Shown here: in pieces, positions 1 through 6,558 of the stretch
How positions within the stretch are numbered: position 1 is the stretch's first letter
Layout of the letters: every line of letters begins with the position of its first letter
Assembly (NCBI GenBank): GCA_037384885.1
Contig: JARRNO010000158.1
Coordinates: forward strand, 1-10,389
Reading direction: 5' to 3'
Origin: JARRNO01 sp037384885
Lineage (GTDB): Bacteria > Acidobacteriota > UBA4820 > DSQY01
DNA length: 10,389 bases
Translations under genes and position numbers: made by a program
The notes under the pieces: model-generated
Told to the model about the DNA's origin: nothing
The model's input: the letters and a program-made list of their open reading frames with translations, nothing else
The model's database searches: none

Positions 1-46
1 AAAAGAAGCATCATCACAACTGAAACCGGCGTCCATTCGGTTTCGG

Positions 47-80
47 CGGCGGGAGAGGGGGTTCCTTCTCCCGCCGTTTT
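47..80 (+). terminator. Rho-independent terminator of an upstream gene
   Basis: A perfect 10-bp GC-rich stem (arms 47-56 and 67-76) with a 10-nt loop is followed directly by TTTT at 77-80. It would end a transcript entering from the left edge. A second, weaker hairpin (22-28 pairing with 38-44) lies just before it. Confidence 0.8.
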
Positions 81-208
81 CATGTGAAGGCAACACCAGG
101 CGTCTCCCGCAGATCCTGCAGGAAGACGGTTTGGGAAGATCGGAAGGGCCGGGGCAGTTCATCACGATGAGCCTGTGCCCTCACCGGGCCGGCAGCAGGA
201 GATACGTC

Positions 209-868
209 ATGAGTCTTCAGGAACGATTGAACAGGATCCGAAATGGATTCGAAAGTAAAGCCCCGCAAAGCGTGCTCGAAGTCATGCATCAGGCCGCGGA
301 CGATTTGAGACACTCAGGCATCCTCGATCACATGCCTCGCGAAGGCGCCCCGGCGCCTCCCTTCGTATTGCAAGACAGCCGCGGCCGCAAACTCGCCTTG
401 TACGATCTTCTGAAGCGAGGTCCCGTGATCCTGACCTTCTTCCGGGGCCACTGGTGACCCTATTGCAACGCGGAGCTGGAGGCTCTCAACAAAATTTTTC
501 CGGAAATCGAAGCGGAGGGAGCGGGGCTTTTTGCCATTTCGCCTGAAGTCCCTGCCCTCAGCCGGTCGCTCATCGAGGAGAAGAAACTTGCCTTTGAAGT
601 TCTTCGCGATCCGGGCAACGAAACGGCGGCGGCGTATGGGCTCCGGTGGACTCTGCCCGAAGCCCTCCGGGACCTCTATCGAAAATTCGGCCATGATCTG
701 GGGGAGGAAAACGGCGAGCCAAGCTGGACCCTCCCCATTCCCGCGCGCCTGATCGTGGATACGTCAGGCACGGTCCGGTATGTCCGGGCCGATCCCGATT
801 ACACCCGGAGGCCGGAACCCGAAGAGACTCTCGAGGCGCTGCGGCGGATGAAGCGATGCGGGACGTAA
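209..868 (+). CDS. Selenocysteine-containing AhpC/TSA peroxiredoxin-like protein (TGA455 = Sec83)
   Basis: Thiol peroxidase of the AhpC/TSA (thioredoxin-fold) superfamily, expected in the cytoplasm to reduce hydroperoxides. ATG 209 is preceded by AGGAG at 198-202. The N-terminal helix region (residues 1-45) and the C-terminal part with 'YTRRPEPE' match the long peroxiredoxin-like family of about 210-220 aa whose active site reads RGxWCPYCNxEL. Here the site reads RGHW-TGA-PYCN-AEL, so the TGA at 455-457 replaces the peroxidatic Cys codon, giving U83-P-Y-C86. The frame then stays open without any indel to TAA 866-868, with conserved blocks 'ISPEVPALS', 'WTLPEALRDLYRKFG' and 'WTLPIPARLIVD'. A hairpin suitable as a bacterial SECIS follows the TGA. 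A plain gene caller would split this into an N-terminal stub ending at 457 and lose the C-terminal part. The alternatives are a nonsense mutation or a TGC/TGA base error, but the exact placement at the catalytic Cys strongly favours Sec. Confidence 0.85.
463..489 (+). promoter_or_regulatory. Candidate bacterial SECIS hairpin after the TGA codon
   Basis: Downstream of TGA 455-457, GAGC (473-476) pairs with GCTC (482-485) around the 5-nt apical loop TGGAG (477-481). A G-T pair (472/486) extends the stem, and a possible lower stem TTG 463-465 / CAA 487-489 closes it. The loop begins about 20 nt after the TGA and carries G at its second position. Both properties fit the known bSECIS rules (short stem, G in the first two loop bases, about 16-37 nt from UGA). 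The stem is short and the assignment is by eye. Confidence 0.6.
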
Positions 869-913
869 AAATCTCCTTCGCCGCGCAGCCGGCGGATAGG
901 ATGGGGACCGTTC

Positions 914-1384
914 ATGGCTTTGCACCGGCTTGAACGAGAGCAGCTTATACCCAGGCCCATGGAGGAGGTTTTCGAGTTCTTTTCCAAGGCCGAAAACCTG
1001 GAAGTTCTGACTCCGGCTTTTCTCCAATTCAAGATCTTGACCGGCCTGCCCATCCTCATGGAGCCGGGCGCCGTCATCGAATACTCGCTGAAGCTGTACG
1101 GCGTGCGGATACGGTGGAAAACCCTGATCGACGTCTGGGAGCCGGGCCGGCGGTTCGTGGATTTACAGGTGAAGGGGCCCTACAAGTTCTGGCGGCACAC
1201 ACACAGCTTTCAACGGGTGGACGGGGGAACGCTCATGCGGGATCATTTGGAGTACGCCCTGCCTTATGGGCCGCTTGGCGCCCTTGCTCACGTCGTCTTT
1301 GTCCGCCGCTCGGTCCATCGCATTTTCGAGTACCGCCGGCAACAGATCCAGGCGCTGATGGGTTCCGGCAATGCGCGCAGTTAA
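914..1384 (+). CDS. SRPBCC-superfamily (START/Bet v1-like) ligand-binding protein
   Basis: 156-aa cytoplasmic protein. It opens with 'LEREQLIPRPMEEVFEFFSKAENLEVLTP', typical of the SRPBCC/polyketide-cyclase fold: a strand, then the helix in which a domain packs against its 'F..a.Nl..ltP' motif. It continues with 'GAVIEYSLKLYGVRIRWKTLIDVWEPGRRFVDLQVKGPYKFWRHTHSF' and 'LMRDHLEYALPYGPLG', matching the COG4276-type branch, and ends with the long C-terminal helix 'VHRIFEYRRQQIQAL'. The length is normal for a single domain. These proteins bind hydrophobic ligands in a cavity; the ligand cannot be read from sequence. It begins 45 nt after the selenoprotein stop on the same strand, so co-transcription is likely. 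The ribosome binding site is weak (AGGA about 12 nt upstream of ATG 914). Confidence 0.8.
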   Translation: MALHRLEREQLIPRPMEEVFEFFSKAENLEVLTPAFLQFKILTGLPILMEPGAVIEYSLKLYGVRIRWKTLIDVWEPGRRFVDLQVKGPYKFWRHTHSFQRVDGGTLMRDHLEYALPYGPLGALAHVVFVRRSVHRIFEYRRQQIQALMGSGNARS

Positions 1385-1410
1385 TCGTGAGTAAGGGCCC
1401 CCTCGCGGCT

Positions 1411-1440
1411 CCTGTGGGAGCGGCGTCCAGGCGCGATTCC
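1411..1440. repeat. Degenerate REP-like element
   Basis: This stretch has the form GGAGCGGC-(6 nt)-GCGCGATTCC, close to the widespread intergenic REP form GGAGCGGC...GCCGCGATTCC, with the second arm altered by one or two bases so that it no longer folds perfectly. It sits in the gap between two genes, as such elements do. The assignment rests on resemblance only; there is no second copy in the window. Confidence 0.35.
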
Positions 1441-1514
1441 TCCCGAAGGCCATGCCATTCAAATCTTTGCTTGCATCGGAGAGCCCGTCGGATGCTTTAG
1501 CCGCCGTCATTGGT

Positions 1515-1534
1515 CGGCCGTCCGCCGACGGCCG
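1515..1534 (+). terminator. GC-rich hairpin in the 1385-1589 gap
   Basis: A perfect 8-bp stem (1515-1522 with 1527-1534) encloses a 4-nt loop. No T-run follows, so it is either a weak terminator for the preceding unit or a structure in front of the next gene's promoter. Confidence 0.35.
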
Positions 1535-1556
1535 CGCCAGCGGCCATCGCCGCGCG

Positions 1557-1565
1557 TGATATAGT
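1557..1565 (+). promoter_or_regulatory. Possible extended -10 promoter element
   Basis: TGATATAGT (TG at 1557-1558, TATAGT at 1560-1565) lies 25 nt before the GTG start at 1590, in an AT-rich patch that contrasts with the GC-rich surroundings. No convincing -35 box is visible, which is tolerable for an extended -10 promoter. Confidence 0.4.
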
Positions 1566-1589
1566 AAATAAAATTACTTGGGGGGGATT

Positions 1590-3227
1590 GTGAAACGCTT
1601 CTTGCAAGCCGGCATGATTGGTTTGGTGATGCTGGGCGCCGTTGCATCCGGCGCCGAGGTGCAAAAGCCCGGCCCGACGGCGAAGCCGGCAAAAACGGCT
1701 AAAGCTCCGGCCTCTTCGCCGGGGCTGCGCCTTCTTGCCGCCGGCAAGCTGGCCAAGGCGCTCGCTCTCCTTGAGGCGGAATTTGCCGCGGCTCCGGAAA
1801 ACGCAAGAGTCGGCCTTGGACGGGTCCGTTGCCTGATGGACCTGGGCCGGTGGAAGGGATCCCTTGCAGCGAGCCGGGCTTTGCTTGAGAAATTCCCAGA
1901 AAACGCAGACATCCGCATCGAAACCGGGAAACTGCTTCTGCTGTCCTTTCAACCGGCCGCCGCCGTCCGCACGTGGCGTCCGCTGATGGACAACCCGGCC
2001 CAGGCAGGCAAGGTCCTGCCCAAAATGCTGGCCGCGCTTCTGGAGCAGCATCAGGGGAAAGAGGCGGAAGCCCTCGCCTTGAGGGCCCGGGCGGCGGGCG
2101 TCCCTTTTAGCGACAGCGCCCTGTGGCTGGCGGCGAGAGCCTGCGGATGCCCAGGCAGGGTGGACTTCCTGGAGACGCTGGCCAGGCGGCATCCGGACAA
2201 CCGGGAGAATCGGCAAGCGCTTCAAGCAGAAAAGATTCTCTGCGCGAAGGGTGGTACCGCGACACGGGTGGTCGAGCCCCTTCCGGGAAGCCTTGAGGCA
2301 TCCCACTTTTCTTCGGATTACAAGGCCGTTCTGAACGGACGAAAAAAGGCGGCCTTCATCATCGATTCCGGCAGCCAGGCGGTCTTCCTATGGGGGAGAA
2401 ACCTGGTCAAGAGGCTTCACATGCCTCTTTTGGGGAAAGCTGTTGCGGCCAGTCTGGGCAGTGAACCGGCCGAGGCCCAAAGAGTGCTGTTGGCCCGGCT
2501 GAAGGTGGGGCCGGTCGCAATTTCCAAGGTGCCGGCAATCTATTTGGGCAATAAGTATAGAAGTCGCATCGTCTGGACCGGGCTGGCTCCCTTTCTCGAT
2601 TACATCGTGGACTGGGACCGCCGGAAGGGGCGGTACACCTTCTGGCCCGCCGGTACTCCGGCCGAAACCATTCTCGGGAAAAAGCCCGATGCAATCCTGC
2701 CGGTGCGGTGGGACCGCGGGATACCGCTCGTGCCCGTCTCCATCAATGGGAAAGGCCCATACCCCTTCGTGTTCGACACGGGGGGCGCAAGTTCGCTTCT
2801 CTCGATGGGGTTTTGTTCCAGGCTTGGGTTGGAGAAACCGGCTCACGCGGGACTTGTTTCCAAGACGGGAAAGAGCGTTTCGGGAGAATTCTACGTGAAT
2901 TACCTGGCAGACGCAGATCTTGGTGTCGGCGGCGAAAGCTTCAACCCGCCGTGGATTCGCGTGATGCAAATCGCCCAGCGCTTTTCCGGGCCGGTTTACG
3001 GTATTCTGGGGCGGGACTTCACGCGGCAGTACCGCATCGTCTTTGATGGACCGGGGTGCCGGATTCTGCTCCAGCGTTACGAGGGGGGATTCTATAGGGA
3101 TCCCCATGATTACAAGCCCCATAGCGTCATTACAAATATCCAGCGGCCGAAAGTTTCCGAACCGCCCAGGCAGAGACGGACCTATCAGCAAATAATTAGG
3201 CCGAAAAAGAAGAAGAATGGCGGCTGA
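1590..3227 (+). CDS. Exported TPR-like protein with two tandem retropepsin-like aspartic protease domains
   Basis: 545 aa from GTG 1590, preceded by a G-run (1580-1586). A TTG start at 1578 is possible but lacks a ribosome site. Residues 1-22 (MKRF, then a hydrophobic run ending ASGA) look like a Sec signal peptide, so the protein is probably periplasmic or envelope-bound. Residues about 45-165 are Ala/Leu-rich helical repeats of TPR type ('GKLAKALALLEAEFAAAPENA', 'GRWKGSLAASRALLEKFPENA'). Residues about 240-355 form a first retropepsin-like half with D259-S-G in 'AAFIIDSGS'. Residues about 375-495 form a second half with 'PYPFVFDTGG' (D396-T-G) and the C-terminal signature 'YGILGRDF...YRIVFD'. 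Two D(S/T)G loops in one chain could build a pepsin-like pseudodimer active site. The tail (500-545) is basic and proline-rich. Substrate unknown; it overlaps or abuts the downstream membrane protein gene, suggesting a shared envelope task. Confidence 0.8.
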   Translation: MKRFLQAGMIGLVMLGAVASGAEVQKPGPTAKPAKTAKAPASSPGLRLLAAGKLAKALALLEAEFAAAPENARVGLGRVRCLMDLGRWKGSLAASRALLEKFPENADIRIETGKLLLLSFQPAAAVRTWRPLMDNPAQAGKVLPKMLAALLEQHQGKEAEALALRARAAGVPFSDSALWLAARACGCPGRVDFLETLARRHPDNRENRQALQAEKILCAKGGTATRVVEPLPGSLEASHFSSDYKAVLNGRKKAAFIIDSGSQAVFLWGRNLVKRLHMPLLGKAVAASLGSEPAEAQRVLLARLKVGPVAISKVPAIYLGNKYRSRIVWTGLAPFLDYIVDWDRRKGRYTFWPAGTPAETILGKKPDAILPVRWDRGIPLVPVSINGKGPYPFVFDTGGASSLLSMGFCSRLGLEKPAHAGLVSKTGKSVSGEFYVNYLADADLGVGGESFNPPWIRVMQIAQRFSGPVYGILGRDFTRQYRIVFDGPGCRILLQRYEGGFYRDPHDYKPHSVITNIQRPKVSEPPRQRRTYQQIIRPKKKKNGG

Positions 3228-3234
3228 GGGACGG

Positions 3235-4317
3235 ATGGAAAACGGCAGGATGCGGGCGCGTTGGTTATGGAAAATTCTGGCGCCCGCCGCCGCCGGCGGA
3301 ATGTTGGCTGCATGGAGCGCGGCGTGGGTCCTGGGAGTTCTTTACCTCCGGCAAGCCGGATATCTGAACCTCGGCGTCCCAGTCCCGGACGGCTTCCAGG
3401 TCCCCGTCTCCACGGCGCTGAAATCTCTTTGGGATCTACTTGGCGTGACGCTTCCCACCCAGCCATTGGTGCTGGCTTTGCTCCTTCTGGGCGGAGGCCT
3501 CCTGGCTGGCGCCCTGCTGGGGGCCGCTTCGTGGGCGGCCTCGGCGGACCATGATTCTATCGGGCGGGGGAGTCTCTTCTTGGCGTTGCGCGGCATCGTG
3601 CAGCCCAGCACCCTCGTATTTTTCGCAGTAGAACTTTTCGCCGTGGCGCTGGCGGACTGGCTTGCCAACCTCTATGTCTTGATGGCGGTCTACGGTCTCA
3701 TTTTCATCGTTGTGGTTCTCATGCCGGTCCTCATTTGCCGCACAGACTTGGCGTCCCGGCCCCGGCCGACAGGATGGTGGCGCGCTCAATGGCCTGGCTG
3801 GGGGCGCATGCGGCTGTTTCTCATCGTCCTGGCGGCAGGGCTTGTAGTGGGCTGGCTGACGGAGATAGTCCCGGGCACCTGGCTGTTTCCGCTTGCCCTG
3901 CTTGAGACCGGATGTTTCCTCGCGCCATTGCTTCAGGGACTTGCCCTGATGGCCGATCCGCCGTTCGGCGTGCGATCGTTCAAACCGGCGCTGACCTGGC
4001 GCTGCCTTGGACCCTGGGTCACCTATCACGGGTGGCTGTGCGCGGCCGGGGCTCTCTTGCTTGCGCCTGTTGGAGTCATCTTGTTCTGGTCGTGGAGGGT
4101 CTTGCCCGTGGTGGCGTTCATCGCCCAGCAGAAGGGGATCGCCTTGCCGGGGTACGCCTCCGTGGTCCTGGAGGGGTTCCGTTTCATCGGCCGGAACGCC
4201 TGGATGTTGATGCTGCTTCCTCTCTCCTTTATCTACTGGCTCGGCGCCGCCCGCGTCATCTACCGGGTTACAATTGGGGCGGATCGAGTCGCTGCGGCTC
4301 CGGGTTGCGAAGCCTAG
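3235..4317 (+). CDS. Polytopic membrane protein of unknown function
   Basis: 360 aa from ATG 3235, chosen because GAGG at 3226-3229 is well placed. An ATG at 3217 in the same frame would overlap the upstream gene by 11 bp, and ATG 3250 is also possible. I do not recognise the family. About eight hydrophobic segments are visible near residues 15-37, 77-100, 124-143, 146-168, 192-210, 216-240, 262-296 and 323-340. The loop 170-192 is Arg/Trp/Pro-rich ('RPRPTGWWRAQWPGWGRMR') and probably cytoplasmic. No transporter, kinase or protease motif is evident. The gene begins 7 bp after the tandem-retropepsin gene, so the two are almost certainly co-transcribed; the membrane protein may anchor or be a client of the exported protein, which is inference only. 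Confidence 0.75.
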   Translation: MENGRMRARWLWKILAPAAAGGMLAAWSAAWVLGVLYLRQAGYLNLGVPVPDGFQVPVSTALKSLWDLLGVTLPTQPLVLALLLLGGGLLAGALLGAASWAASADHDSIGRGSLFLALRGIVQPSTLVFFAVELFAVALADWLANLYVLMAVYGLIFIVVVLMPVLICRTDLASRPRPTGWWRAQWPGWGRMRLFLIVLAAGLVVGWLTEIVPGTWLFPLALLETGCFLAPLLQGLALMADPPFGVRSFKPALTWRCLGPWVTYHGWLCAAGALLLAPVGVILFWSWRVLPVVAFIAQQKGIALPGYASVVLEGFRFIGRNAWMLMLLPLSFIYWLGAARVIYRVTIGADRVAAAPGCEA

Positions 4318-4384
4318 AAAGTCAGCAAACGCTTTTCGTGACGCCAGAAGCGGGCGGCAGCGCATTTCTAAGGAGGCGAACTAG

Positions 4385-4627
4385 GTGTGTTCGGAAAGCG
4401 ATTACGAGCAACCCATCGACGGCATCACTTCTTTCTTGATCGGGCTTGGAATCGGCGTCTTGTGGGAAGCGACGAAGAAGTCGACGCCCGATCCGATCAT
4501 GGGACCTTACTTCGCGGGAAGCGTCATGTTCGTGCCCCTCCTGTGCGGCTTTCTCAGCTATCTCTTCCTGGGGAGGATGATTCGCCTCTTGAAATGGTTG
4601 TTCACGTTCGGGCGAAGTGCCGGCTGA
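4385..4627 (+). CDS. Small membrane protein, 80 aa, unknown function
   Basis: It starts at GTG 4385, fixed by a perfect AGGAGG at 4371-4376 eight bases upstream. Two hydrophobic stretches are visible: residues about 11-27 ('IDGITSFLIGLGIGVLW') and about 41-62 ('YFAGSVMFVPLLCGFLSYLFLG'), followed by a basic amphipathic tail ('RMIRLLKWLFTFGRSAG'). No family recognised. It follows the polytopic membrane protein by 67 bp on the same strand and is the last gene of the + run before a convergent - strand gene. An ORF starting at GTG 4387 in another frame is Arg/His-rich and is a shadow. Confidence 0.7.
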   Translation: MCSESDYEQPIDGITSFLIGLGIGVLWEATKKSTPDPIMGPYFAGSVMFVPLLCGFLSYLFLGRMIRLLKWLFTFGRSAG

Positions 4628-4700
4628 TGTGAAGGCCGGGAATGCCTTTCAAATTGGTAAATCCGCGGGCGGAGAAGTTTCACCTGGCGGTTCGGTCCCT

Positions 4701-5156
4701 TTACGCCTGGCCGGTGATGTCTTTAATCATTTGGTCGAGTTCGTGGAGGAATTGCGAGCGGTGCCGGTTTGAGAAAGGCGGGGGGCCTCCCGTGACGACG
4801 CCCGATTCACGAAGGTAAGCCAGCAAGTCGCGATTCGCCATGGCGGAGCCGATGGAGTCGTCTGTGAACACCTTGCCCGTGGGGGTTAGCACGCGTGCGC
4901 CCGCCTTCAGACACCGGTCCGCCAAGGGGATGTCCGCCGTCACCGCAATGTCGTCCGGGCCCACGTGCGCGGCGATCCAGTCGTCCGCCACATCGAGCCC
5001 GGCGCCCACCACGACGCACCGTATCCAGTCCTCGGCCGGCGCCTGAATCGGTGAATTCGAAACGAGGATCACGTTCAGGCCGCGGCGACCCGCCACGCGG
5101 TAGACTTCCTTTTTGACGGACGGCGGTTCTTCCCATCCATGTCTGCGATTATGCAC
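4701..5156 (-). CDS. YaiI/YqxD (DUF188) family protein with abnormal N-terminus
   Basis: From residue 14 on the protein is a clear UPF0178/DUF188 member (PIN-like fold): 'VKKEVYRVAGRRGLNVILVSN', 'GLDVADDWIA', 'DIAVTADIPLADRCLKAGARVLTPTGKVFTDDSIG', 'RDLLAYLRESGVVTGGPPPFSNRHRSQFLHELD'. With GTG 5156 as start it is 151 aa, the usual family length, and K15 aligns with the equivalent Lys of E. coli YaiI. However residues 2-13 read HNRRHGWEEPPS where the family has an acidic signature of the type IWVDADACP. Another frame of the same bases reads IADMDG, resembling the D-x-D part. Two compensating indels, a decayed gene or sequence error would explain this. No good ribosome site precedes GTG 5156, and the open frame running back to 5282 is not family-like. 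Function of the family is poorly defined. Confidence 0.7.
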   Translation of the reverse strand: MHNRRHGWEEPPSVKKEVYRVAGRRGLNVILVSNSPIQAPAEDWIRCVVVGAGLDVADDWIAAHVGPDDIAVTADIPLADRCLKAGARVLTPTGKVFTDDSIGSAMANRDLLAYLRESGVVTGGPPPFSNRHRSQFLHELDQMIKDITGQA

Positions 5157-5482
5157 CAACCGGCGAATGCCGCCAAGGCTCACAGGGAGCACGGAAGGCG
5201 CCTGCGTGCGGAGTTTCTTCGCAGGAAGTCCGTTGGGGCGGTTAAGAAGCGAGGAGGCTGGGGAGTGGCTGCGTTGCGGCACTCCTCTTTGCAGGAAGCC
5301 CGATGGAGTTGTGAGAAAGTTAGGAAGTTAGGAAGTCGCCGCCTGCGGCGGCTGTAGCGGCCTTTGCTCGCCAAAGGCCGTTTTCCGCAACGGCAAGCTT
5401 TCCAAATCCTTGCCTTCAGCGTTCAGCCCGAGAACTCCCTAGCTCTTAACTCTTCACTCCCTCGCCGGCTGCTTTGCAGCCG
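5157..5482. other. 326-bp gap with repeats, no convincing gene
   Basis: No ORF here looks real. The part next to the YaiI gene (about 5160-5300) carries phrases such as GCCGCCAAGG and CACAGGGAGCACGG, reminiscent of decayed intergenic repeats often seen in Deltaproteobacteria; this is an impression. An 8-bp unit AAGTTAGG is repeated twice in tandem at 5317-5332. Three hairpins follow: 5338-5352, 5358-5380 and 5466-5482. The stretch between the last two is pyrimidine-rich (5434-5463). Confidence 0.5.
5338..5384 (+). repeat. Double hairpin, REP-like, with a T-run
   Basis: A 6-bp stem (5338-5343 with 5347-5352) is followed by TGTAGCGGC and a perfect 9-bp stem (5358-5366 with 5372-5380, loop 5 nt), then TTTT at 5381-5384. 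The outer form GTAGCGGC-stem recurs inverted at 5466-5486. On the + strand the second hairpin could also terminate transcription, but no + strand gene precedes it, so REP-like is preferred. Confidence 0.5.
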
Positions 5483-5486
5483 CTAC
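5466..5486 (-). repeat. REP-like hairpin at the cupin gene stop codon
   Basis: A 7-bp perfect stem (5466-5472 with 5476-5482) with loop TTT directly abuts the TAG stop of the - strand cupin gene. Read on the - strand it begins GTAGCGGCTGC, matching the GTAGCGGC start of the element at 5355-5362 in opposite orientation. No T-run follows on the - strand, so it may stabilise the 3' end rather than terminate. Confidence 0.5.
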
Positions 5487-5845
5487 CCCTTGATCCAGTC
5501 CGGAAGCTGGTAGGCCTTGCCGGGCGTGCCCCCGAGGGCGAGGATCGTGGCACCTTCTGCGCCCGGAACGAGCTTCCGTTTCTGTTCGGGTCCGACCCGG
5601 GCGAACATGCCGGGCTTCAACTCCCAGTCGTCCTCGCCGGCTTTGAGAACCGCGCTGCCTTCGAGCACCACGTAGACTTCTTCCTGGCCGTCTTTGGCGT
5701 GGTTGTGATCGGGATAATCCTGGTAGTTTGGAGGCATTTTGACCACGTTCATGCCCCAGGCGCTCACGCCCAGCGTTTTGCCCGCGAACAGGAATCCCCC
5801 ATTGCGTTCCATTTCTTCCAGGTGCTTCACCGTGACGTCTGACAT
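5483..5845 (-). CDS. Small single-domain cupin protein
   Basis: 120-aa cytoplasmic cupin. The start (- strand ATG at 5845) is set by AGGAGA just upstream; the open frame running back to 6025 is not part of the gene. Cupin motif 1 is clear: H47-N-H49 followed by E55/E56 and 'VYVVLEG' (E56 then G63, the expected E-x6-G spacing). Next come 'SAVLKAGEDDWELKPGMFARVGPEQKRKLVPG', corresponding to motif 2. The usual motif-2 histidine is not obvious ('GPEQKRKL'), so metal binding may be incomplete or altered. The C-terminus 'ILALGGTPGKAYQLPDWIKG' is typical of small stand-alone cupins with a 'LGG.PG..Y..PDW' ending. Substrate is unknown. It is divergently arranged with the VOC gene. Confidence 0.85.
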   Translation of the reverse strand: MSDVTVKHLEEMERNGGFLFAGKTLGVSAWGMNVVKMPPNYQDYPDHNHAKDGQEEVYVVLEGSAVLKAGEDDWELKPGMFARVGPEQKRKLVPGAEGATILALGGTPGKAYQLPDWIKG

Positions 5846-5864
5846 GTGCTCTCCTTTCCGCCGC

Positions 5865-5874
5865 TTCAATTGAA
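5865..5874. promoter_or_regulatory. Perfect 10-bp palindrome upstream of the cupin gene
   Basis: TTCAATTGAA lies 20 bp before the cupin start in the 215-bp divergent gap (5846-6060). It could be an operator half or chance. No convincing -35/-10 pair was found for either divergent gene in this gap. Confidence 0.25.
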
Positions 5875-6060
5875 ATACGGCCAATAGAAATGTAACGCCT
5901 CCGGGGCCGTGGTTCATGCCCTGGGAGTCAGTCCGGCGGAAAAAGGATCGCGGTGCAAAAATGCTCCATTTCCTGAACGGGATTAAAGGCCGGGGAGGTG
6001 GGGTTAACTCAAAGGGACTGAGCACCCCCTACCGGTTTTCTGCTCATGGGAGAAAAAACG

Positions 6061-6477
6061 ATGAAAGTTCAGCCCTACCTGTTTTTCGACGGTCGCTGCG
6101 AAGAGGCGATCGAATTCTATAAGAGCGTTTTGGGTGGCGAGGTGACCTTCCTGATGCGTTACAAGGACAGGCCCGATTCATCGCAGGGCGGTGAAGTCCC
6201 CGAAGAATACGGCGGCAAGGTGATGCACGCCAATCTGCAGATCGGGAGCATGTCTGTCATGGCGGCCGACGACTGCACGGGCCGTTCCAAAAGCTTTCAG
6301 GGCTTTTCGCTCTCCGTGGACGTGAAGGACAAGGAGGAGGGCGCCAGGGTGTTCTCCGGCCTTTCTGAGGGAGGGCGCGTCGTAGTGGAATTCGGCGAAA
6401 CCTTTTTCTCGCCGGGCTTCGGCATGCTCGTGGACCGCTTCGACGTAAGCTGGATGGTCGTCACGCCGCAGAACTGA
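6061..6477 (+). CDS. VOC-superfamily protein, PhnB/YjdN-like
   Basis: 138 aa from ATG 6061, preferred over the in-frame ATG 6046 because GGGAGA (6048-6053) is then a usable ribosome site and because the family begins 'MKxQPYLFFDGRCEEAIEFYK'. It shows the PhnB/3-demethylubiquinone-methyltransferase-like glyoxalase fold (VOC): βαβββ units 'VQPYLFFDGRCEEAIEFYKSVLGGEV', 'VMHANLQIGSMSVMAADD', 'FQGFSLSVDVKDKEEGARVFSGLSEGGRVVVEFGETFFSPGFGMLVDRFDVSWMVV'. The last segment (F/W at 'FSPGFGMLVDRFDVSW') is the family hallmark. Despite the name these proteins are generally not linked to phosphonate use, and no phosphonate genes are nearby. The reaction is unknown. It precedes the AhpD-like gene by 81 bp on the same strand. 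Confidence 0.88.
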   Translation: MKVQPYLFFDGRCEEAIEFYKSVLGGEVTFLMRYKDRPDSSQGGEVPEEYGGKVMHANLQIGSMSVMAADDCTGRSKSFQGFSLSVDVKDKEEGARVFSGLSEGGRVVVEFGETFFSPGFGMLVDRFDVSWMVVTPQN

Positions 6478-6558
6478 GATCGCTGCCGGGCCGTGGGAGG
6501 CGGCTGTGAAGCGGGGGACAAAGCTTTCCCCGGGCCTGCGTTCTGAGAGGAGAACCTC

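Noticed and set aside
1497..2306. 269-codon - strand frame opposite the tandem retropepsin gene
   Set aside because: No domain features; the + strand gene has a signal peptide and two D(S/T)G motifs.
3436..4365. 309-codon - strand frame opposite the polytopic membrane protein
   Set aside because: Low-complexity charged product with no ribosome site; the + strand frame shows clear membrane segments.
5157..5282. N-terminal extension of the YaiI gene to 5282
   Set aside because: It would add 42 residues absent from the family, and the sequence looks like repeat-derived intergenic DNA.
5846..6025. N-terminal extension of the cupin gene to 6025
   Set aside because: The extra 60 residues are not cupin-like, and a good ribosome site precedes the ATG at 5845.
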